From: Bidens hawaiensis
Lineage: Eukaryota > Streptophyta > Magnoliopsida > Asterales > Asteraceae
Direction of reading: 5' to 3'
Assembly (NCBI GenBank): GCA_021521415.1
Contig: JAIQDT010009053.1
Span: forward strand, 1-64,000
Length of the DNA stretch: 64,000 nt
Made by a program: the position numbers and the translations under genes. The notes under the pieces were generated by a model. It saw nothing but the letters and a program-made list of their open reading frames with translations, made no database searches and had not been told where the DNA came from. Shown here piece after piece: positions 43,745 to 56,089 of this stretch; positions within the stretch are counted from its first letter, which is position 1; each line of letters opens with the position of its first letter.

Positions 43745-45622
43745 TGCAACATCCTGAATTAAATAATAGTAAATAAAAGGATTTATGTTCGTTTATCGTG
43801 TGCCAATATTTAATTAAGATTAAATACTAGAAGTGTATGGACTTGGGTGGGGAAAGATGGAATAAGGGATGGGATGTGCCTTAGGTTCATGGGCTTAAGA
43901 TAGTATTAATACTCCCATAAACCTCCCTAAAACCCTAAATCACTCATTCTTATCCATCTTATTTTCTACACACTCCAAAAACACACACACAAACACTCTT
44001 GAGGCCGTGAGCAAGAAAGGAGAGCTCCAAGATCAAACCTAGCCTAAATCTTGATAAATCTTTGATATACATGCAAGATACAAGATTGTAGTTCATCACC
44101 AAGCTAAACCATAACCTAAAAATGAGTAAAGGTACGTTCTTTATCTTTAAAGCTTATGTTTTTATTAACGGTTTCCTATGAAACTTGACCTTAGAGTAGG
44201 TCGGGTATAAACGAACCATAAATTTATAAACTTGATGTTTAAAATTGACATAATGAACTTGTGGATATGAACGGATCGTAAGAAACCCTAGATCTAGCCT
44301 TGAACATTTTGACCATAAAGGTCCAAGCTTTATGGTCACTCGGGTCAAGTTTTGGCCAAAAACGGTTAAGGAAATCTTTAAGGTTTGATACCGAGCCATA
44401 AAAAGGTGTTAGGGTTATAAACGAGTAATGATATTAAAGGACCAACCCGTGGCCAAGTTATTCAGCTCGTTCTCTTACAATCTTATAATCGATCACATTT
44501 CTAAACTCGCTTACAATCGTGTATATCGATTACAATGACCTTGTTCTCTTACAAATAGACAAACCGATTACATTGTATGAGATCGATTACAATGGATGAA
44601 TTCGCTTACAATCTTGAGATCGATTGCAATGGATGAATTCACTTTCTATAATACAATCGATTACAACTTATATACTCGCTTACAATGAATTCGCTAATAA
44701 TTGATGAACTCGATTATAATGTCCAAAATCGGATAATTGGTCTTAATCGCATACATATGATGTATCCGATTACAATCATATAGTCGATTACTGAACTCGC
44801 TTACAATCATATTGTCGATTACTTTGATGAACTCGCTTACAATCATATAGTCAATTACTTTGATGAACTCACTAAGAATCATAAAGTCAATTACATTGAT
44901 TAACTCGATTATGAACAAAGGACTCGATTACATGTAAACTCGATTACAATGTTTAACTCGGTTAAAAGTTAACTCGATTACATTGAGGACATGAGGTAAC
45001 ATGTTAAACTCGCATACACAAATACATTCGGTTACACCAAGAAACCCGAATACATATGATACTTAATGTGATTCAAATACATTATACTCGTATCCGAATG
45101 CATGATGTAACTAGAGTATATATACATTTATACACACGCATGATAGTATGCAAAGAAGACTTGAATACAAGAAAGAAATATAAAATTAAATGAAAACCCT
45201 AAATTCAAATATATTAGGGTTTAAGGAATAAAATATTCCAAGTAATTGTAATCTAAAACAAGGCCATTAGATTAGACCAGACTTAGCCATTTTGGCTGAA
45301 ATAAAATTAGGACAAGTATTGATACGTGTAACTCAAATACAGTTAGCAGAGCTCAATTAAAGAAATGGATAACGATTAACGAAGAGCGAAACATGATCTA
45401 GGTGAGTTTCTAGCCCCATTCCTTGTTATGTTTTCGGTGCTATGTGCATACTCGATGTGATTAGTTAATACACTTACTTTAAGTGGTAAGTGTATGCCTT
45501 ATATGTTTTATGTTTGAATGAATGCTTGTCGGTGCATGAATGATCCTCATATATTTCATGTACTTACAGGCAATGGTTTGATGATATGATTGTTGTATAT
45601 GATGAATGAATGATGTATGAAC
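43745..45622 (+). repeat. RE-A2 3' LTR, truncated
   Basis: Starts TGCAACATCCTGAATTAA (TGTAACA with one change) and matches the 5' LTR through a CGATTACA array (44465-45075) and the Helitron empty site (near 45122). It stops at about 45622 before the minisatellite, joined to RE-D1. The TATA box reads TATTAATA here, a decayed form of TATAAATA. Confidence 0.85.
44465..45075 (+). repeat. CGATTACA word array in the RE-A2 3' LTR
   Basis: Partner of the array at 26515-27080, with the same order of words and scattered base changes, some of which destroy or restore single words. Confidence 0.85.
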
Positions 45623-45737
45623 GGGTGGGTGGTACTCTGGGATGCTTGATGGATGGTAACTTGAGGTTCTTGGGGATCGTACCTTTGCATCAGTGGATCA
45701 TCGGTAAGTTCATTGGTTGTTGTTCAATGCCGAGAAA

Positions 45738-45887
45738 TTAAACCGGTGTGGGTCGTTCGATTGGGTGATCTTGGTTAAAGGAATCTTCATAATAATCTTC
45801 ACACATATTGTCCTTCAGCATTGGTTCGGGGTTTGCAGCTCTCCTTGCGTCTAGCATAAAGCCGTCTATTGTCTTCTTGAATGACAT
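45738..45887 (-). CDS. Small ORF in RE-D1 leader, possible gag start, unrecognised
   Basis: An ATG at 45887 on the minus strand begins MSFKKTIDGFMLDARRAANP and is open for 49 codons to a TAA. It lies about 150 bp after the primer binding site, where gag would start, but it matches no gag motif I know. It may be a truncated gag N-terminus or chance. Confidence 0.25.
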   Translation of the reverse strand: MSFKKTIDGFMLDARRAANPEPMLKDNMCEDYYEDSFNQDHPIERPTPV

Positions 45888-46048
45888 CTAAGGGTGGTTT
45901 AGATTGAGGATGGATAGAAAAAGTTTACCAGCATATCTTATCCCTATTAAACAAGTAATAATAGAAATTTTTTTATTCACTTGTATCGAAGCTTAGGTAT
46001 TATCAATTAATACCTAATTCGCTAAGACCAATGGCCCTGATACGAACC

Positions 46049-47916
46049 TGTCACACCCCATTTACGGCTTGGGCGTGCGACCAACAATTGGTACCGTTTT
46101 TGTAAATAAATCAGAGTTACGGATTTAAACGGAAATATATTAGCGTGGATTGAAATAATATTATTAACAAAACACGGGATTTAAAAGTTCCCGGTTAGTG
46201 TTTACAAAATAATTTACTTGTTTATCAAACCACCATTACATATTTAATGTTTAACAAAAATGATCTGAGCCATCAGATTGCCTAGATGTCAACTTCGATT
46301 CTTCAAGCGGCTAATCTTCATTACCTGAAAAATAGTTTCAAAATACGTCAGCAACACATGTTGGTGAATAAGCTGACGCATAAAATATTTTATTTACTTA
46401 ATCACACCTCGAGACATAACTTAGGTCTCGGCCCATCGTGGCTTAGGAATAATCAAGTTAAAAACTTAAAACAAAATTACAAACTTAAGCTCTAGTCGAA
46501 ACCGCTCAGCAAACACCGCAGCGTTTGAGATTACTTAGCTACCATCAATATGCACATGATTACCCTCTCTCGGACGTAACTTAGGTCCGACCCATCGTGG
46601 AGGAGGCATATAACCAGGTGTGGCGCGGTGTGCCCACCGACTTACCCAATATGTAAGGATCCAAACAAATGTACAAGACAGCCTGAGGCCTGCTGATTAC
46701 TTTTGTTTATAATATTTTAGAGATACGTAATATCATGTAATCAATTTGTTTGACTCGATAATACAAGTTATAAAAGTTGGGCGTATTCACCTTTTATAGG
46801 ATCAACTTTACTTCACCGATCGATCTTTTCTTGAGCTATCTCGGACCTATAGTATGAGTATAACCTTTTGTTATTACCAAATATTTAATCCGGCTTAAGA
46901 TCTTTAGTCTCTTTTGTATAATCTTTACCTGGGTTATATTTTCTTTATGAACCTTTAGTTCATAAATACTTTTCTGTCTTTATCAAGTTTAAACCTATAA
47001 TTTTACTTGTTTACTTTTCTAACACTACGTTTTTTCTTCTTGAAGAAACGTATATTTTATTTCTTTATTATTATCTAAAATCATTTAAATACTTTATCTA
47101 TAACAAAGAATTATATTCTTATTTTTATCTTTTATATTTTCTTTGTTTTACTTTCTTTTGTTTATTTTCGAGGTATTGAGTATACCCTCGTCTTAGGATT
47201 TTAAGCCTTTTTAATATTATATAAATATTTTTCTCGGGCATTATCCCTACCTTGGTTGGCTTATAAAACACTAGGCACTTGAGCAGCACTTCGACACCTT
47301 TACATTTCTCGAACAATCTTGATCAACACCTTCCTGCACGTAAATGAGGCACACCAGTCTTCAAAACTCATCGGCACACACTTCGAGGCGAACGTCGGGT
47401 CGTCTCTTATTGGCACAAACTTTGATATAATGTTGTCGGTATATTTCAGTGTTTCGAGGTGGAGTCATGGCACGCTTATCAAGGTAGTGAGTGAGTATTT
47501 TAGAGAGAGAAAGAGATAATTGAGTTGTGAGTTGAGAGTGAGGGCCGATGGCCCTAATTACAGGGGTTGTCAAGCTGAAACATCGCGATACGTGATGGGT
47601 CTTGCATATGATCCATTGCGATATGCGATACGCGATGGGCCCGTTAATTATTGTTTTAATGGATCGCGATACGCGAGGGCCTAAAGAAAGGTCGTCGCAT
47701 ATCGCGACTAGGCTTGATTATTCACCCAGTAGCTTTGCCGCGTGGTGACATGTGGCGGGACACGTGTCTCGCTGTCAGATCACCTCATCACGGTACGCGA
47801 TGACGTTGGTTATTAAGCTATCGCGTATCGCGATCGGACGATGAATCAGGATTTTCTTTTTAGTCCCTGGACTTTGAAACTTGGCACTTTTGATCCAGAA
47901 ATTTCTTGATATTACA
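46049..47916 (-). repeat. LTR of RE-D1
   Basis: On the plus strand it reads TGTCACACCCC ... GATATTACA. Its inner end (aattggtaccg, aaataaatcagagttac) matches the solo LTR at 61131-63202, which defines a shared family. Dyads of the CATCGCG type lie at 47580-47835, and one CACGTG is at 47761. The outer end at 47916 is approximate. Confidence 0.7.
47580..47835 (-). repeat. CATCGCG-ATA-CGCGATG dyads in the RE-D1 LTR
   Basis: Complete or near-complete copies near 47582, 47623, 47664, 47695 and 47819 (for example atatgcgatacgcgatggg and tatcgcgtatcgcgat), with an imperfect one near 47790. Same relative position as in the solo LTR at 61131-63202. Confidence 0.75.
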
Positions 47917-48229
47917 TATCCTACCTAGGTGATTTGTTTTATCATTATCGTTAGTTCTGTTAAGTTCCACCGTTAGTTAAGTTAGTTAAGTTAAATTAGT
48001 CTTAAGTAATTAAGATTAATAAATATATTAGGCATGACTAAGATTAGGGTTAATTATCTTAGCCATTCTCACGTGTCTTTGTGTTCGACAAACGGACTTC
48101 CATTAAACTGTGCTGCTACACGATCGGTACACTTATCGATTGTGTGAAGCTTAGTTAGGATTTTTTGGTTTTATAAATTTAAGACTTAGTATTAGACTAC
48201 GAGAATTAGTTTTTAATATTTACATATAT
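47917..48229. other. Unassigned A/T-rich DNA
   Basis: Contains a ttaagttagttaagtt stretch and no recognisable gene or element. Confidence 0.4.
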
Positions 48230-49025
48230 TGTAAAACAAATAGTTTTTCTTGCTAGTTTGCATGTCGTTTTGCGCTTAAACGTTAACGAATATCGATTGG
48301 TCTTGCGTGAATTTGCATGTTTGTGTGTGTGATAGGTACCATGTTGAACAGAGTGAGAAAAAGAGATAAATGGAGAAAGAATCAGCTAAAAAGGAGCTCG
48401 AATGAAGCCGGTACGCACAAACAAAGTTTAAACGAGTCAGTCGTCGATAAAAGAGGACCCAAAGGGAATAACGAACTTACAAACGTTAATATAATCAAAA
48501 CCGAAAACCGGTTGATGAAACTACAATCCGGCTGCTTCTTCTATTCTTAAACTCGTATGAAACTGATGTGGGACAGATGGAATGATTATTTTTTCGTTCT
48601 AGGGTTTTATATAATATATATATATAAGTGTTATAAACTTGTTAAACAAGTTAAAATACTTAAAACCCGGTCCAACCAACTCTAATAGGACAAGATAGTC
48701 GATCTGGGAATTTGAGCAGCTAAGGTGACATCCTAGGGCCTCACCACCCCCGTCCATGAAGGATTAGGTGGCCGCGCGGTGTGGCCATGTTCTTTGGGTC
48801 TTCGTTTATCGACTGCTGACTCGATTAAACATTGTTTGTGCGTACCGGCTTCATCCGAACTCCGTTTTAGCTGATTTTTTCTCCATATAACATTTTTCTC
48901 ACTCTCTTCAACATGGGACCTATCACATACACAAACATGTAAATTCACGCAAGAACAATCGATATTTGTTAATGTTTAAGCGAAAAATGACATAGAAACT
49001 AGCAAGAAAAACTATGTGTTTTACA
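48230..49025. repeat. Large inverted repeat, arms about 236 bp, spacer about 323 bp
   Basis: The left arm 48230-48466 and right arm 48790-49025 are reverse complements with scattered mismatches. Shared words include tttttcttgctagttt, tcttgcgtgaattt, aagccggtacgcacaaaca and gataaa.gagacccaaag. As a result both strands encode a similar short peptide (WRKNQLKRSS.EAGTHKQ). A transcript would form a long imperfect hairpin. No target duplication was identified at the arm ends. Confidence 0.85.
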
Positions 49026-50076
49026 ACACATCATAGATGTTCTATATTCTTTTTATCACTTCTAATTGTTTCAGGCATTTTATCGAACACCTGGTAAGCA
49101 AACTCAAATTTATAAGATCTTGATGAAGGCCTAATCCAATTTCACCTCCATTATCCTTATAATAATATAACTTGATTGTTGTAGAAGAACAAGTTTAAAT
49201 TCATATCCATTATTAGTTATGTCTATTAATTTACAATATTCTTGTGATTCGTCACCACATTTGATTGAGTACATAAAGAACAAAGAATCGTTGTCTCTGG
49301 TGTTCGGTGGTTGTGTGTTGGTGGCTGATGGTGCCAAGGTGACGATGGTGATAGATTGATGGTGGTTTTCAAGAACAATGGTTAAGAGGTGTGTTGAACC
49401 ATTCAGATGTGTGATTTTAGGGAACCAAACGCCCTGAATCTGACCGAATTAGACTTGTCCTCAGAATCATTCCATTCAAACCCTTTACAAACAGCCACCA
49501 AGAATAAGAGATAAAATGTTTTTTTAACTCTAGTTATATTTCGCCTTCCTTTACTTTGTTTTGATTTTTTTTAATAAATTGTCGCTTCAATATAAAAACC
49601 ATAATTACACGCAGTAACATGCGGGTCTCATCACAGTAGTTTTTTATAACGAAAGCACATAATTAAATTTAAAAGTCAACTAAAATATAGTTAAATGGAA
49701 GCCTATTTAGTTATGGTTATCGTCCCATCACTATATAAAAGTTCATATTTAGAAGGTCTGTCATTTTCTACTCACACAGGATCCTCGAACTCTCAAGAAC
49801 GGCCCAGACTCCACCCATACTAGCTCGTCTCAATATCTACTATGCTTTCTCATTTGGTCTACTATTAAATCTTAATTGCTAAAATAGACTCCTCATTTGG
49901 TCTACTATTAAATCCAGATTTCTAAAATAGCATGATAACACACATTATCACTCTACTATACTATTAAAGCGATCGCTTCCATAAATAATATGCATTCTTA
50001 TAATTTTTTGCTAATAGAATAATTCAAAAGTATATTAAATAACATTCAAATTAATTACATTCAAAATATTTTCTAC

Positions 50077-50114
<38 letters not shown>

Positions 50115-51685
50115 ATGTGTTACTTAATGAGTTTGGGTTTATCTATTTAAAGTTTCATGATAGTTATTTTTAATTTTGCTTTCATTTTGATTTTTGTTCG
50201 GTTTTAGTTTTTATAGTAAGTTGTTTCATTTCAGTTTCGTTTTGGTTTGATTTCGTTTTGTTTCTTTAGTTTCGCTTTAGGTGGGTTTAACTTTATTCAG
50301 TTTTTCGTTTTGGTTTTTCGGTTTCAGGTTTATCGGTTTCATTTTTTTCAGTTTAATTTCGGTTTTTGTTTAGTTTTATTGGTATTTGGTTTTATTTAGG
50401 TTTTCGATTTTGGTTTTGCTTTAGTTTTTTCAATTTAGTTTCGTTAAAGTTTTCATTTAGTTTGTTTGGTTTTTGGTATTAGTGCCTACTGAAACATATA
50501 AGAATGTGGAGGGTTCACAAATTAGGTGAAAGATTCACATGAGTTTCAACTTTCAAGTGGATTGAAGTCATTGAAGCTTTATATTTTTTTTGGATCTTCA
50601 TAGCAAGTAATATGAATTCACATTTAGTAGAAAGGATTTTGAAAGCCAAAAACGTTGTATGCGTTACCCTTACATTTTTTATTCTTAGTCTTCAAGTGTG
50701 TTATTTTAATTTTCATTTATGCAAATAGGTAATTTTAGAAATGTTTCGATTTGCTTTGGCTCTTGTCAAAATGGGTGATTTAAAAAAGGTACGAGTTTAG
50801 TTCTGGTCAACGAGTCAATATTTAAATGTATCGATTGTGTTCGGGTTTCAACGGGTGTTATTAAAATCGTTTTTGTTCGGGTCATAACGAGTCAGTTTCA
50901 GAAGATATCGATTTGGTATGGGTTAAAATTGGTCATTTTCAAAACGTAATGATTTGATTGTGGTTAAAACATGTCATTTTATAAAGGTTTTGATTTGGTT
51001 ATGCTAAACATTTTGGATGTGCTTTAGTTTATTGGGGTATAAGACTTTTCACAAGAAATGTAAAAATAGTCTAAGTAGTTAGTTAGTCACTATGTTTGTT
51101 AGATTGGTGTATGTATGTTTATGTCATCAATTGTGTTAGATGGGTGGTCTTTTGGACAACCCTTAAGTTCTAAAACGACATTAAAAATCATACACTTAGC
51201 CGGTTTATTGTGTTGAACTGGATCTACGGTGAGTTGTTATTGTAGGTACAAAAGGCGTAAAAGAAGTGGTTGTTATGTGTTGGAGTGAAGCTTGCCGAAA
51301 AGGTGAGGTCAAACGATGGAAGCTGCATATTTACAAAGGGATTCAAGAAGTCAAAAAGAGCCCCACCGTAGCTTACGGAGGGCCCTGACGTAAAATGCGT
51401 AACTGCCATTTAAGAAGTCATTTTTTTGGAAGACTTTTAGGTATCTTTTCAATATATTTCGATTGGAGACGGCTTGGGAGAGAAACTTAGGTTCCAAAAC
51501 ATTATAATGGGTTGTTTAATCATTGGGTATTGATTGATGATTCATATGAACACTAAAATCAAAGTGATGACGAACCAAGTTATGTGTGGCTAAGTTGTCT
51601 TATGTTTTCCCTCGGTTTGTAAGGTTTCAGTTTGAATGTAATATGAATGTTTGTGTTATTTATGAGAGAGTTGTTTAATCTTTAT
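49026..51685. other. Unassigned region left of Copia-1
   Basis: No gene was recognised. Notable content: a doubled segment of about 45 bp, ctcatttggtctactattaa (49849-49933), a TAA microsatellite (50078-50112), a GGTTT/TTTCGGTTT low-complexity stretch (50155-50480), and GGGTCAAAACG-type words (50740-51010) like those in Hel-1 at 32220-32540. Confidence 0.45.
50078..50112. repeat. TAA microsatellite
   Basis: About eleven uninterrupted TAA units. Confidence 0.95.
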
Positions 51686-52207
51686 TTTTAGTGCATAGTT
51701 TTGTACTCTCGGTCTTTGTTTATCTTTGTAATTTATTATTATTAGTGTAAACGGCATTTTGGTAATTGTACATGTCCATTCGTTATGATTATACGGTCAT
51801 TATTTTCAGATGTTTAACGAATGTACCCATCCGTTATGTTTATAGGTCATTCTTTATGGAATGTATAACGAATGAGCCTACTCGTTAATATGTTTAACGA
51901 ATGAGGTATAACGAATGAGTCATTCGTTATACTATTAATTAGCGTTAGGGAATGAAGACGAATGGAACCTATTCGTTATGGAATATATAAAGAATGGGTA
52001 TTGTCTTCTATATATAGCATGTCCCTAGTCATTAACTTATTAAGTGTGATTACGATTATTTAAATGTCGTTACTCTGTCCAATTGTTTTCTCAATACACA
52101 CACTTCACCTAACATAATACACAGTCGATATACCACTTGTTAATATATCAAAGAAGTAGATCCGTAAGTATGTATTGAAATCGATCACGTTTGTAATAGG
52201 TTTCACA
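51686..52207 (+). repeat. Copia-1 5' LTR
   Basis: Begins near ttttagtgcatagttttg (decayed TGTTAGTGCACAG) and ends GGTTTCACA. It matches the Copia-2 LTRs over the first part (aatttattattatta, tttggtaatt, attcgttat). It contains a TTCGTTA/AACGAATG word array (51778-51990). Confidence 0.75.
51778..51990 (+). repeat. CATTCGTTA / TAACGAATG word array in the Copia-1 LTR
   Basis: cattcgtta and taacgaatg words in both orientations, for example near 51778, 51818, 51871, 51895, 51908 and 51923. Present also in both Copia-2 LTRs. Confidence 0.78.
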
Positions 52208-52209
52208 AG

Positions 52210-52222
52210 TGGTATTAGTGCC
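52210..52222 (+). other. Copia-1 primer binding site
   Basis: tggtattagtgcc, two mismatches from the initiator-Met-tRNA complement, 2 nt after the LTR end; same spacing as in LARD-1. Confidence 0.75.
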
Positions 52223-52489
52223 TAGACGTTAGATTATTCAAGTGATTTTGATTATAAATGATATTAACTGATGAGAATTCATGTGTCTATTATATGTGTT
52301 TAAGATCTGAAACCGGTTAGCTTGATTTTGAATCAATTATCAGTATCTGGTGGATAATTGATGTCAAATTGATTGTTATTCGCTTCGTAATCAGATGAGA
52401 TATCCATTTTAAACTTCGTCTGGATTTGATTTTGGTTCTGGAAATTTGAAGACCGGGAAATCCAGTTGAATTTTTGAATAACCATTTGT

Positions 52490-52755
52490 TACATTTGAAG
52501 GCTCATTCGATATATTGTAACTGCTCATTCGTTTGAACAATATAACCGTTGTGTGCCACGTGTCAGTTTGTTATAACTGATCATTCATTAACTGTAGCTC
52601 ATTCGTTAACCAGAATACCATTTGTGACATACACATTCGTTATCATGACCATCAACATTCGTTACCATAACCATCCACATTCGTTACCATAACCTTCCAC
52701 CTTCGTTAACTTAACCTCATCCCATTCGTAAGAGACTATTCACCATTCATTATGC
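52490..52755 (+). repeat. CATTCGTTA word array in the Copia-1 leader
   Basis: A second array, outside the LTR, between primer site and gag: cattcgttaccataacc is repeated near 52660-52700, with others from 52503 onward. Mostly plus orientation. The rest of the leader (52223-52844) has no coding sequence. Confidence 0.75.
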
Positions 52756-52844
52756 AATTTACACTTTTTATCCATAAGTTTAGAAGTTGGACATTATATA
52801 CCCAGAACTTTGAATATTTGTGTATTTGACCACATATTTCTGAA

Positions 52845-54113
52845 ATGGCTAACTATTACGCGTTAGCATCTCAGAATATGATCATGCAACAAATTCTCCA
52901 CCTGGATGCTGAATTCGGTTCACATTCTAAATGCCCCCGCCTTATGAAATTTGGTGACTTTGCTAAGTGGGAACCAAGATTCAGAGCATATTTGGGATCC
53001 GTGCATCCAGATTGTTCTAGATGTCTTGATGATGTTTATACCCCTCCGATGATTGGTGATGCAAGTACAAATTATGAAGCCAATCCTTATGCTTCTTATA
53101 CTCAATAAGAGAAAAAGGCTTTAGAGATTGAAACCAAAGCATACTCTACTTTGACAATGGAATTACCAGATAATAGTTTCCACCAGGTTGGAAGTATTAA
53201 GATCTGTGCTTCTTTGTTCCATCACATTCGAATGAGAAACATGGGTAATACACAGGAGAGTATGAAGGTGATGCTAAAGTTTCAGTTTAGAAATTTTTTC
53301 TTGTTGAAGGGAAAGACTGTTGAAGAGATATTGACCAGGTTCAATCATTTGATTGCTAAAATAAATAAGCAAAAAACGGAACCAACTCAATCAAATAAAA
53401 TCTATATTGTCAAGAATGCACTACCGAATTCTTATTCTACCTTTCTACTCGGGCTGAAAGAAAATATTTTTTTCAAGAGTGAAGATATGAAGGCAATGGA
53501 TTTTATGCAGAAAATTGAAGAGAGAGAATACGACACGAGATGTCAAAATGGTCAAATGATAACCAAGATCCGACATTGTATGGAGGATCTTTACAATTAA
53601 GCAACACCACAGCCTCAATCAATGCTTTCCCATCTCAAACTTCTCAAGAAATGCCACCTTCATTCAATGAACAGATGCCAAATGTTTGTTTTGTGGCCTA
53701 TGGATCAAACAACAATTATGGCAGGTCAAATACTTCATTTCCAGGTATTGCTTCAGCTCAACCACCAAATGTTAACATTAAGGAAGTGGAACAACACTTT
53801 CTTCCTTAGTGCCTTTACGAGTTCGTATTAGAATTTGGTGAGTGGTAAAATTGCCACGAGTGAGCTCACCGAAGAAGATTATGACCAGACTGATCCAGAT
53901 GATCTGGAGCTCATGGGCTTAAAATGGAATATGGTCGTGATTGTCAAAAAGGTCAAGTGGTTTATGCAGAGAACAGGAAAAGACTTGCCGACTCTAAAGA
54001 AAAGGGTTGAATTTGATAAGTTGAAGGTGAGATGCTACAACTGTCAAGACTTTGGCCATTTCGCTAAAGAATGTGACAAGCAAAAGAAGGAGTATACAGG
54101 ACCCTATAATTAA
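52845..54113 (+). pseudogene. Copia-1 gag core and zinc knuckle
   Basis: ATG 52845. The gag N-terminal part has LMKFGDFAKWEPRFRAYLGS. A TAA at 53106 interrupts the frame, which stays open in phase to 53600 (STLTMELPDNSF, FQFRNFFLLKGKTVEEILTRFN, MQKIEEREYD). A frameshift near 53580 gives QMPNVCFVAYGSNN. The last part (53835-54113) has WFMQRTGKDLPT and an intact zinc knuckle CYNCQDFGHFAKEC. It would package element RNA. It is non-functional because of stops. Confidence 0.85.
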
Positions 54114-56089
54114 GACAGAAGTCCGGGTAAGAAGTTTAATGACTCAAACGAAAAGACTTCTTGGGGTGATTTTGTCAAGCCTGCTGGTTCACAAGCATTG
54201 CTCACTGCTGATGTAATTGATTGGAATCAAAATTGTTAGGTAATGGTAATGGTAATGAAGCAAATCTTTCTTTGTTTGATCTTCTGAGACTTTTCAAGAC
54301 GCTCGAGGTGAAGGATTAGCCACCGAGAGTGAATCAGAGACTGAATCTGATTCCGATGTCTTAAGAAACATGCAACCAAATTTTTTTGCATGTATGGCTA
54401 AAATTGATGAGGTTAGTCCTAACTTTATTTCTGTGGTGTCTGAAAATCAATTAGATAAATCTATTGAATTAACTAAAAATGTTTAATTTGCTATTTGTGA
54501 GGAATTAATGTTAAAGTATGACTTGATTCATGCTCATAACAAAACATTACTTAAAGAACTTGCTATAGTTCAAGATAATTATAGACAATCCTTAGATCTA
54601 GGAAAGAAATCAATAGATAAAACTGAAGGATTGTCTAATAATAATCTTGATATGAAAGCAGAACTTTCAGAAAAACTGATTATTGTTGACAAACAATTTC
54701 AAAAGATTCTCAAGTTGAGAACCAAAATCGCTAAACTTGAAATGAAATTCTTGAGTTAAAGAATAAGTTTGGAAAGTTTTGAAATTCATCCTATTTTTTA
54801 AACGAAATAATTGAGGTTTTGTAGAGGTGTCTCCACCATTCTCTAATGACTATTAAAACAACCCATTTTATGGTAAAGAAGAAAATGTTGTTAAAACTTC
54901 TATAATTGAATTAGTCTTTAATGTGGAAAAATCGACACAAATTTCTCAATAAAAACCAACTTATCCTTCATCAGCTCAAGGAACTTACATTCAAAGTAAC
55001 AAGGTGTTTGTTGAGACTGTTGAAGAGGTTGTGATTGAGGACGTGTTTGAACCATAAAATATACACAAATAATAGAATATTCCACATTCTAATCACATCT
55101 TATGTGAACCTCGTGAATTTGAGGAAACGGTGTATGGTTCAAATACATCTAGGATCAAAAACTCAAAAGTTAAACCCAAGAAATCAGAAAAACCCACAAT
55201 TTCTGATGAGTATTTGATGAAATTTAGTAATCTTTCAATTGGTCAAACAAACACGGGATGTGTGTTTAAATTAAAAGGTGTAAATAAAGTTTTTGAGGAG
55301 AAAGACATTCCTATACATTTGATCAAGCCAGAACTGATCGAGAGTGTCTTTCAGAACGAAACTTCAAGTTTACATGAACTTGAGCAAGCTTTTTGCAAGA
55401 TCCAAATTGTTAACCAAGCCTAATTAAACCAAGTGTGAAACAACACTTAAAATATGTCAAACCTGTAAATTTTGTTAGCTCTACTGGAACTGACACTTTA
55501 CAAAGTTTCTCAAACTGTTCATATTTAGATTTTTACAAAAAGAAAAAGGTTGTGTCTTTTAATGATTTGGATAATGTTAATGTTCCAACTGAATCTTGTC
55601 AATCCAATTTTTCACAATTAACTGTTAAACCACAACGTGCGTTCGTGGATATGAGAACTTGTTAATTGTGTGGCGAACATGGTCAAGTTGTTATAAATTA
55701 TGAAACTAGGAAACTTAAGAATGGTAAGCCTGTCACCAAGGAACAACCCAAAAAGGTTCCTGTGGTTAAGGAGATTCCGAGAAGAACACCATATCAAGTT
55801 GACGAGACTCACATAATGTTTCATGATGTGAACCCACGCAAGGTGGTTCATGTAAATGATAACATTGTTAATGATAAGCCCAAAGTGTTTGTGCCTTCAC
55901 AACCTCTTTGCAAAAATATTACACAACTATGATAAAAGATGTATATCTTAGATGACAACCGAAGATACCCGTGACTTATTCACAAGTGCATAAGTCACAA
56001 TTGGAGTCTAAAGTAATTAACTCTTCTGATGAAAAGAAAGAGGTGCCCAAGACGGAGGCCTGGGCTGCCTTTTTGGTGTAATCATGTTT
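54114..56089 (+). pseudogene. Copia-1 gag C-terminal extension, coiled-coil region
   Basis: Long degenerate reading with open pieces at 54508-54759 (KTLLKELAIVQDNYRQSLDL and following, a likely coiled coil), 55130-55423 (VKPKKSEKPTISDEYLMKFS) and 55666-55932 (VVKEIPRRTPYQVDETH). Such a linker between zinc knuckle and protease is seen in SIRE-type copia elements. Multiple stops and shifts. Function unknown. Confidence 0.6.

Larger units (their letters stand above)
25777..45622 (+). mobile_element. RE-A2: Ty3/gypsy element with both LTRs, 5' LTR split by a Helitron
   Basis: 5' LTR 25777-27158 plus 37793-38902, primer binding site 38906, leader, degenerate gag-pol 39318-43698, purine tract, and 3' LTR 43745 to about 45622, where it is truncated against RE-D1. 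Leader, gag start and LTR ends match RE-A1. Integrase and the tail fit a chromovirus-like lineage. All genes contain stops or frameshifts. Confidence 0.88.
45623..47916 (-). mobile_element. RE-D1: 5' fragment of a gypsy-type element
   Basis: On the minus strand: an LTR (47916 to 46049), a decayed primer binding site (46032-46046, reading TTCGTATCAGGGCC) and about 400 bp of leader and start of coding, cut off at the RE-A2 LTR. No 5-bp duplication was found, so the ends are secondary breaks. Confidence 0.7.

Noticed and set aside
26515..45075. CRISPR-like arrays (CGATTACA, CGAGCACAC, TTCGTTA clusters)
   Set aside because: Words are 7-17 bp with irregular spacing, no uniform spacers and no cas genes, in plant retroelement LTRs.
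46049..47921. A solo LTR with target duplication at 46049-47916
   Set aside because: Flanking 5-mers (gaacc and tatcc) differ, and a decayed primer binding site adjoins its inner end, so it is an element fragment.
49605..49640. Helitron 3' end (cgcagtaacatgcgggtctcatcacagtag)
   Set aside because: The hairpin resembles one, but the terminal CTAG is missing and no matching 5' end lies to the left.
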